DNA from: Bacillota bacterium
GTDB lineage: Bacteria > Bacillota > Clostridia > Christensenellales > CAG-138
Direction of reading: 5' to 3'
Assembly: GCA_023426265.1 (NCBI GenBank)
Contig: JAFABA010000155.1
Span: 1 to 10,061 of the forward strand
DNA length: 10,061 nt
In this document: positions 5,775-10,061 of the stretch, in pieces
Layout of the letters: every line of letters begins with the position of its first letter
Numbering within the stretch: position 1 is the first letter of the stretch
Position numbers and translations under genes: made by a program
Notes under the pieces: model-generated
What the model was told of the DNA's origin: nothing
The model's input: only the letters and a program-made list of their open reading frames with translations
Databases searched by the model: none

Positions 5775-6671
5775 CTACCCCGCATAAGGCAGTTCCACAA
5801 ACCATTCCTCCGCCGGAGTCCCGCTTATGAGTATCATCCACTCCTCTGTAACGGTAATTGCCAGCCTGCCTGTGCGATTATCTCGTGTTTTGAAGTATAC
5901 AACCGAGCTGCCATCCGTCGAAGCTACGCACAGCTCCGTCCCGGCGCTCAGCGTTTTGTTCCCGTATTGTCCATTCTCATAGATCTGGACCGGAAGATTT
6001 TTTGAGGTCACAATGAAACGGTCTTCATCTTCCGTGATAGTAAATAAGCCCGCTGGCTCAAGCGCAAAATAGGTGCCGAGGGTATAGTCACGGGTTGCAC
6101 CATATGTTCCAAGTACGTCTACAGAAGAGGATATGCGTATGATCCCGCCATCCAGGCTTTCTACTCCCCCAGATTTCGCGTCCCCCTCAGCCAAAGTGCT
6201 TCCATCCAGCACGTAAGTCATCCTATTGCCATTTTCGCCCGTATCCACGGTGATCAGTATGCACGGCCCGTTTTGCGTTTCACAGTAATACGCGCTTGCA
6301 AAAGCCCCGTTATAGGTTACAGCGGATGCCCAGCCATTATCTTCTTCGGCAAGCAACCGGATGGTAGGCCAATCGTATTCATCCATTTCGGCGGTAAAGG
6401 TAAATGTTGTTTCATGGAACGTATAGGGGGTATTTAGCTGCATCGATACCGCCGAAAATGAGACGGGCGCCGGGGTGGGCGCTAAAACAGGAGTAAGCGT
6501 GGGCGCCGGGTCAGCTGCCGGAGCGGCTGTCTGGGCGGGTGTTGAAGCAGGCGAGGGCATTAACTCTTCTTTTGATGGATTGACAACCTTGACCCCTAAC
6601 AGGCCGCATCCAGAAGACAACAGCGCGGCAGCCGCCGCAAAGCATAGTACACAAAACGCACGTCTAATCAT
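5775..6671 (-). CDS. Lipoprotein of unknown function, 298 aa
   Basis: No family is recognised. The N-terminus MIRRAFCVLC plus an alanine-rich core and LLSSGC (17-22) is a type II signal peptide, with C22 as the predicted lipidated cysteine, so the protein should be anchored outside the membrane. Residues about 38-72 are a low-complexity Pro/Ala/Thr linker with repeated APTP-type units. Residues about 73-298 form a beta-rich globular part. The stretch NLPVQIYENGQYGNKTLSAG (225-244), followed by SSVVYFKTRDNRTGRLAI, looks like a bacterial SH3-type barrel (weak inference). The start at ATG 6671-6669 is set by AAAGGAG 7 bp upstream and by the signal peptide. The frame itself extends 30 codons further without a ribosome binding site. 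It follows another lipoprotein gene of the same build but has its own promoter at 6747-6775. Confidence 0.8.
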   Translation of the reverse strand: MIRRAFCVLCFAAAAALLSSGCGLLGVKVVNPSKEELMPSPASTPAQTAAPAADPAPTLTPVLAPTPAPVSFSAVSMQLNTPYTFHETTFTFTAEMDEYDWPTIRLLAEEDNGWASAVTYNGAFASAYYCETQNGPCILITVDTGENGNRMTYVLDGSTLAEGDAKSGGVESLDGGIIRISSSVDVLGTYGATRDYTLGTYFALEPAGLFTITEDEDRFIVTSKNLPVQIYENGQYGNKTLSAGTELCVASTDGSSVVYFKTRDNRTGRLAITVTEEWMILISGTPAEEWFVELPYAG

Positions 6672-6678
6672 GGAATAT

Positions 6679-6685
6679 CTCCTTT
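6679..6685 (-). promoter_or_regulatory. Ribosome binding site fixing the 298-aa lipoprotein start
   Basis: AAAGGAG on the minus strand, 7 bp before the ATG at 6671. The signal peptide begins directly at this ATG. Confidence 0.8.
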
Positions 6686-6746
6686 CCTGTTGCGCGCCGA
6701 AACAGGCAGCATACGAAAAAGCGCGGAATAGGAATATAATGCCATA

Positions 6747-6775
6747 ATCATATTCCCTCATTCGTAACTATTCAA
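6747..6775 (-). promoter_or_regulatory. Promoter of the 298-aa lipoprotein gene
   Basis: On the minus strand TTGAAT (6775-6770), a 17-bp spacer and TATGAT (6752-6747) form a sigma-A-type promoter about 75 bp upstream of the start codon. Both hexamers and the spacing are identical to those of the RpiR regulator promoter at 3850-3878. Confidence 0.55.
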
Positions 6776-6827
6776 CAAGGTAAATGAAAATTTTCTCGCT
6801 CCGCCCTATAGATATGGCGGCCACACA

Positions 6828-8615
6828 TTACTCCCAAAACCGCTCAATTTCCTTAGCGTCCTCATTTCCGACAAACGCTTCCCCGCCTTGCCAGGGATAA
6901 TCGTCCCATACATTCAGGGAAACCCCATCAATATAATAGCTGCCTGTATCCGAATACGTTCCCGCGTAGAGCTCCCCAAGCTTGTCCCCCCGCACTTTTT
7001 CCGGATAAAAGGTAAGCCTGTACTTATTCCCTTCCCGGTCAAAGTATTCGCCCACAAAGAGTAGCCCCCTGCTCAGGCGGCCGGAGTCGATGACGATTGT
7101 CTCAAAAAGCGGATGTCCGTTTTTCTTTGTTACGGGGACAGAGATTGCGCAGCTATATGGATTGTAGTATTTCACAGCCGGTCCGGCGTCCCCATAAAGC
7201 GGATATGTGATGGCCGTATGGAACGCCCATTCATCCCCTTCCGCCCCAAGCAGGTAGACAAGCGTAATTCCCCGCTTTGCGCGTCCCTCCGTGTAGGTAA
7301 TATGGAAGAATACAATCCTTTCCCTGCACGTTTCCATATCCAGTGTGCACTGTACGTTGCTTTTATCGTTTAGCTGCATTCCAAACAAAAGGTCGCGAAA
7401 TTCGCCTTTGCTCATTCCCCAATACCCCAAAGCTTCGCCCAGGTTGGAAGCGTTGCGGTCGTTGATGGCCGCCACAATGGATTTCATCTGTTTTTCGGTA
7501 AGCTTTTCCGCCTTAACCCTGGTCTCCCGTATATGGGATACGGTTTCGCTCAGCAAAAAGCGTTTGTCTTCCTTGGGCATTTCTTCTTTTACGGGGTTGC
7601 GCAGCTCGCCAATCCGCTTAATGCCCGCGTCCGCCCAGCCGCGGATGGTTTCACATTCGCTGCCTTGCGCCTGGCGATAGAGCGGCAGCAGCGCGTCAAA
7701 CGCGGTATAAAACGCATTCTTATCCGCGTCGTAACAGATGCGGTAATCGCACCGGTATGCTTTCACGGAGCCGTCCTCGAACGTAAACGAACGCGTGGCC
7801 TGCGCGCCCAGATAATAGCCGCCTTCCTCATTGAGCGGTATCGGCTCATAGGAAACCGAAGTCTCCCATATTGACGCTTCTATGCCATCTGTCATCCAAT
7901 TGTAATCACTGCCTTCGGTATGAAAGGAATAAACCTCTAGCCCTGTCTCGACATCATACCAGCTCTGCGAATGCTCCTCTTCCCCCGGTCCGTGATCGGT
8001 AAGTTTGTCCCATACTACGTATACCTTAGTTCTTATTTTGCGAAATTGGGGGTCATTGGGGGAATAATCACGGTTCGCTGTGATAATGCTCAAGGGCACA
8101 TATGTATCTTTTCCGGGCTGCTTTGAGAAAAGGAGCAAATATTCCGTCTTATATTCCCAATAGCCGGTGACCATTGAAATGTATGCAATACCCAGATCTT
8201 TTTCATAAAGGGGAAAACTAATGGCGTAACCACCGTTTAGCGCTTCCGTATACGTCAAGTCGCACATGCGCAAATCGCCTACACGCGTATCAATTATCTG
8301 CGTACCGAACATGGACAGCACCACGGCAAGGCTCTTCCATTCAAAAGTCTGCAAAACCTTCGCAAACAGCCCCAAATCCTTTTCCGAATATTCGCCGCCC
8401 GAAAGCCTGCGGTAATCGGAATAGGAGACGGGATAATAATTGCGCTCGGCTTCCGGAATTGCTTCACCAATATGCTGGGTTTGCGTCGGCAGCGCTGTTT
8501 TGGCAGGTTCCGGCACCACGGGCAAAGGAGTAATCTGTTGTGTCTGGGCCCCCTGCGCCGCGCAGCCGGAGCATAACAATACGAGCGCAAGCAATGCACA
8601 AATGATACGCCGCAT
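6828..8615 (-). CDS. Large lipoprotein of unknown function, 595 aa
   Basis: No family is recognised. MRRIICALLALVLLCSGC (1-18) is a clear type II signal peptide, and C18 in LLCSGC would be lipidated, so the protein is extracytoplasmic. A Gln/Pro/Thr-rich linker (about 21-50) leads to a large soluble part rich in aromatic and acidic residues, for example YYPVSYSDYRRLSGGEYSE (60-78), with no further membrane segment. The frame can be read four codons further to a TTG at 8627, but GGAGG lies 5 bp before ATG 8615 and overlaps that TTG, so 8615 is the start. The gene has a strong extended -10 promoter directly upstream. The downstream gene encodes a second lipoprotein with the same signal-linker-domain layout, so the two may act together at the cell surface (inference). 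The alternative is a solute-binding or sensory lipoprotein, but no such motif is visible. Confidence 0.82.
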   Translation of the reverse strand: MRRIICALLALVLLCSGCAAQGAQTQQITPLPVVPEPAKTALPTQTQHIGEAIPEAERNYYPVSYSDYRRLSGGEYSEKDLGLFAKVLQTFEWKSLAVVLSMFGTQIIDTRVGDLRMCDLTYTEALNGGYAISFPLYEKDLGIAYISMVTGYWEYKTEYLLLFSKQPGKDTYVPLSIITANRDYSPNDPQFRKIRTKVYVVWDKLTDHGPGEEEHSQSWYDVETGLEVYSFHTEGSDYNWMTDGIEASIWETSVSYEPIPLNEEGGYYLGAQATRSFTFEDGSVKAYRCDYRICYDADKNAFYTAFDALLPLYRQAQGSECETIRGWADAGIKRIGELRNPVKEEMPKEDKRFLLSETVSHIRETRVKAEKLTEKQMKSIVAAINDRNASNLGEALGYWGMSKGEFRDLLFGMQLNDKSNVQCTLDMETCRERIVFFHITYTEGRAKRGITLVYLLGAEGDEWAFHTAITYPLYGDAGPAVKYYNPYSCAISVPVTKKNGHPLFETIVIDSGRLSRGLLFVGEYFDREGNKYRLTFYPEKVRGDKLGELYAGTYSDTGSYYIDGVSLNVWDDYPWQGGEAFVGNEDAKEIERFWE

Positions 8616-8620
8616 AAATT

Positions 8621-8625
8621 CCTCC
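8621..8625 (-). promoter_or_regulatory. Ribosome binding site fixing the 595-aa lipoprotein start
   Basis: GGAGG on the minus strand, 5 bp before the ATG at 8615. It lies inside the alternative four-codon extension and therefore excludes it. Confidence 0.8.
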
Positions 8626-8644
8626 AAGGCTTTCTTGCTAGAAA

Positions 8645-8653
8645 ATTATAACA
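8645..8653 (-). promoter_or_regulatory. Extended -10 promoter of the 595-aa lipoprotein gene
   Basis: The minus strand reads TGTTATAAT: a perfect TATAAT with the TGn extension. The -35 region 17 bp upstream (CAACAC) is poor, as is common for extended -10 promoters. Transcription would start near 8638, about 23 nt before the start codon. Confidence 0.65.
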
Positions 8654-8668
8654 TGTAGGCCTGAAGGG

Positions 8669-8687
8669 TGTTGTAATTATGTTGTAA
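8669..8687. promoter_or_regulatory. Two direct repeats, 11-bp period, at the -35 region (possible activator site)
   Basis: TGTTGTAA occurs at 8669-8676 and again at 8680-8687, exactly 11 bp (about one helical turn) apart, overlapping the weak -35 region of the minus-strand promoter. On the minus strand the repeats read TTACAACA. One-turn direct repeats at a weak -35 are the layout used by OmpR/PhoB-type response regulators (family knowledge; B. subtilis PhoP boxes are similar). With only two repeats this remains tentative. Confidence 0.3.
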
Positions 8688-8832
8688 ACATGCAAGCGTA
8701 CATCAGGTAGATCGATTGGATCGTTATCGGAAAACAGCATGAAGCCCGCAGGTTCCTGCGTGCATACGTCAACTATCTTTGGGGATTCTTAAGGGCCGTT
8801 ACTGCCCTTAAGCGGGGTTAGAGGCAGCGCCC
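8688..8832. other. Intergenic stretch between ABC-F gene and lipoprotein gene; hairpin at 8788-8812
   Basis: No gene is supported here. CTTAAGGGC (8788-8796) is the reverse complement of GCCCTTAAG (8804-8812), with a 7-base loop, about 20 bp past the ABC-F stop on the minus strand. It could mark the 3' end of that transcript, but no U-tract follows (AATCCCCAAAG), so it is a poor intrinsic terminator. A smaller CGCAGG-TT-CCTGCG palindrome lies at 8747-8760. The rest shows nothing recognisable. Confidence 0.5.
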
Positions 8833-10061
8833 CTATTCGAAAAAGCATAACTCCACCACCTGCGTCGCCACGGCATCGATAAACGCGCGGTCATGCTCCA
8901 CAAACAGCATGGTAGGCTCGTATTCTTTCAACAGGTTTTCGATCTGCATGCGGGAAAGCACGTCGATATAATTGAGCGGTTCATCCCACAGGTACAGGTG
9001 CGCCTGCTCGCATAAGCTTTTTGCGAGCAGCACCTTCTTCCTTTGCCCGGCGGAGAAGGCGCGCATATCCTTTTCAAACTGCGCGCGGGGAAAATCCAGC
9101 TTGCGAAGAAGCGTCAAAAACAGGCTGACGTCCACGCCCGCGGCTTTCGCGTAGGAAATGACGTATCCCTCCAAGAATGACGTATCCTGCGGCACATAGG
9201 AAACGGTGAGCCCGCTTGCGACCCGAAGCGTGCCGGTATACGGAATGTCCGCCCCCGCAAGAAGCTTCAGTATGCTCGATTTTCCGCTGCCGTTTTTCCC
9301 GCTAAGCGCGATACGCTCGCCGCGCGGCACGTCAAAGCGCACGTCCTCAAACACAGTCTTTTCCCCGTAACGGATAGAAAATTCTCTCGCCTCCGCCAGC
9401 GTTTTCGCGTAGTGGGAAAGCGGGCGCAATATCAACGCGCTTGCGTACTCGATATCCTTTAACAGCTTCTCCTTTTCCTCTATGGCAACAGTCCGGCGCT
9501 TTTCTATGGCGGTGGCCCTCTTCATCATCTTGGCCGCCTTGTGGCCTACGGCGCCGCGGTCGGCGACATGCTCCCCAATTTTTGTGGCTTCCACCCGATC
9601 GGACCAGTTGGCCGTGCGCGCCGCTGCGTCCGAAAGCCGCCGGATCTCGCCTTTGAGCCTTTCGTTTTCCTCGCGTTCGAATGCGTCCTGCTGCTCTTTG
9701 TTGGCGAGCCAGGTGGAGAAATTGCCCTTTATCACCTGCATGCCGGTCCTGTTGATGGCTAAAATATGGTCCACGCAGCCGTCCAGGAACGCGCGGTCAT
9801 GGGAAACCAGCAAAAACCCGCGTTTCGATTTGAGGTAGGCCGCCACAAGTGCGCGCGCCTCAATATCCAAGTGATTCGTTGGTTCGTCGATGAGCAGGAA
9901 GTTTTCCGGTTTCACGAACAGCGCCGCGAGCAGGGCCTTGGTCTGCTCCCCGCCGCTCAATGTGGAAAACGGCCGCCAAAGCGCATCCTCCCCGACGTTC
10001 AGAAGCGAAAGCTCCCGCAGAAATTCCCACTCCAGCGCCTCGGGCGCTATCGCGCGCAGCA
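8833..10061 (-). CDS. ABC-F ATPase, Lsa-like ribosome-protection type, C-terminal part (runs off right edge)
   Basis: The frame is open from base 10061 to a TAG at 8835-8833, giving 408 visible residues. The usual length is about 490-500, so the first Walker A is outside. Domain 1 shows FSTLSGGEQTKALLAALF, Walker B FLLIDEP, NHLD and the H-loop LVSHDRAF (about 9960-9785). A long charged linker follows, with RTANWSDRVEATK and AVGHKAAKMMKRATAIEKR. Domain 2 has Walker A GKNGSGKSS (about 9300-9274), Q-loop YVPQDTS, signature FSAGQRKKVLLAKSL, Walker B LYLWDEPLN and H-loop VEHDRAF. The two ATPase domains, no membrane segments and this linker are diagnostic of ABC-F. From memory the linker and domain 2 closely resemble Lsa/CplR-type proteins, which move drug-bound or stalled ribosomes and can give lincosamide, streptogramin A and pleuromutilin resistance. 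Whether this one does so is inference. The second signature has SAGQ where SGGQ is usual. Confidence 0.92.
   Translation of the reverse strand, partial: LRAIAPEALEWEFLRELSLLNVGEDALWRPFSTLSGGEQTKALLAALFVKPENFLLIDEPTNHLDIEARALVAAYLKSKRGFLLVSHDRAFLDGCVDHILAINRTGMQVIKGNFSTWLANKEQQDAFEREENERLKGEIRRLSDAAARTANWSDRVEATKIGEHVADRGAVGHKAAKMMKRATAIEKRRTVAIEEKEKLLKDIEYASALILRPLSHYAKTLAEAREFSIRYGEKTVFEDVRFDVPRGERIALSGKNGSGKSSILKLLAGADIPYTGTLRVASGLTVSYVPQDTSFLEGYVISYAKAAGVDVSLFLTLLRKLDFPRAQFEKDMRAFSAGQRKKVLLAKSLCEQAHLYLWDEPLNYIDVLSRMQIENLLKEYEPTMLFVEHDRAFIDAVATQVVELCFFE

Noticed and set aside
6672..6761. Thirty-codon N-terminal extension of the 298-aa lipoprotein
   Set aside because: It would bury the signal peptide, it overlaps the gene's own promoter, and it lacks a ribosome binding site.
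1..10061. CRISPR array, tRNA/rRNA gene, insertion sequence or attachment site
   Set aside because: No regularly spaced repeats, cloverleaf-like stretch, transposase or integrase motif, or terminal inverted repeats with target duplications were seen on either strand.

Overview
The window looks like a chromosomal segment of an anaerobic Gram-positive bacterium (Bacillota, most likely class Clostridia). The reasons are strong AGGAGG-type ribosome binding sites before nearly every gene, sigma-A-type promoters, an RpiR/SIS regulator, a LacX-type mutarotase, lipobox-bearing lipoproteins and an Lsa-like ABC-F protein. Base composition is intermediate, with no obvious foreign island. No tRNA, rRNA, CRISPR array, insertion sequence or prophage gene was seen.

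Region 1 (1-3649, minus strand) is a catabolic-looking operon read right to left. It holds an FAD-dependent oxidoreductase (2276-3649), a multi-membrane-span organic-anion-type permease (905-2188) and the N-terminal 267 residues of a hydantoinase A/oxoprolinase-type ATPase (1-803, running off the left edge). The two intergenic gaps hold stable hairpins without U-tracts. These may adjust relative expression or mRNA stability.

Region 2 (3650-5730) is the divergent arm. An AT-rich intergenic region carries a sigma-A-like promoter with an UP-like tract for the oxidoreductase operon. A second promoter, TTGAAT-N17-TATGAT, drives an RpiR-family regulator (3910-4761), which is followed 14 bp later by an aldose-1-epimerase/LacX-like protein (4776-5666). 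A hairpin terminator follows. The likely picture is a regulated uptake and catabolism locus: the permease imports an unknown organic substrate, the oxidoreductase and hydantoinase process it, and the RpiR protein senses an intermediate. The substrate cannot be read from the sequence. A perfect 17-bp inverted repeat lies inside the first 22 codons of the epimerase gene and is the most striking unexplained structure here.

Region 3 (5775-8615, minus strand) holds two lipoproteins of unknown function with the same build: signal peptide, lipobox, Pro/Thr/Ala-rich linker and a large extracytoplasmic domain. Each has its own recognisable promoter.

Region 4 (8833-10061, minus strand) is the C-terminal 408 residues of an ABC-F ATPase. 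Its signature, linker and second ATPase domain resemble the Lsa group of ribosome-protection proteins. Its N-terminus lies beyond the right edge.

Several start codons were set by Shine-Dalgarno position rather than by the longest open frame (3649, 3910, 6671, 8615).
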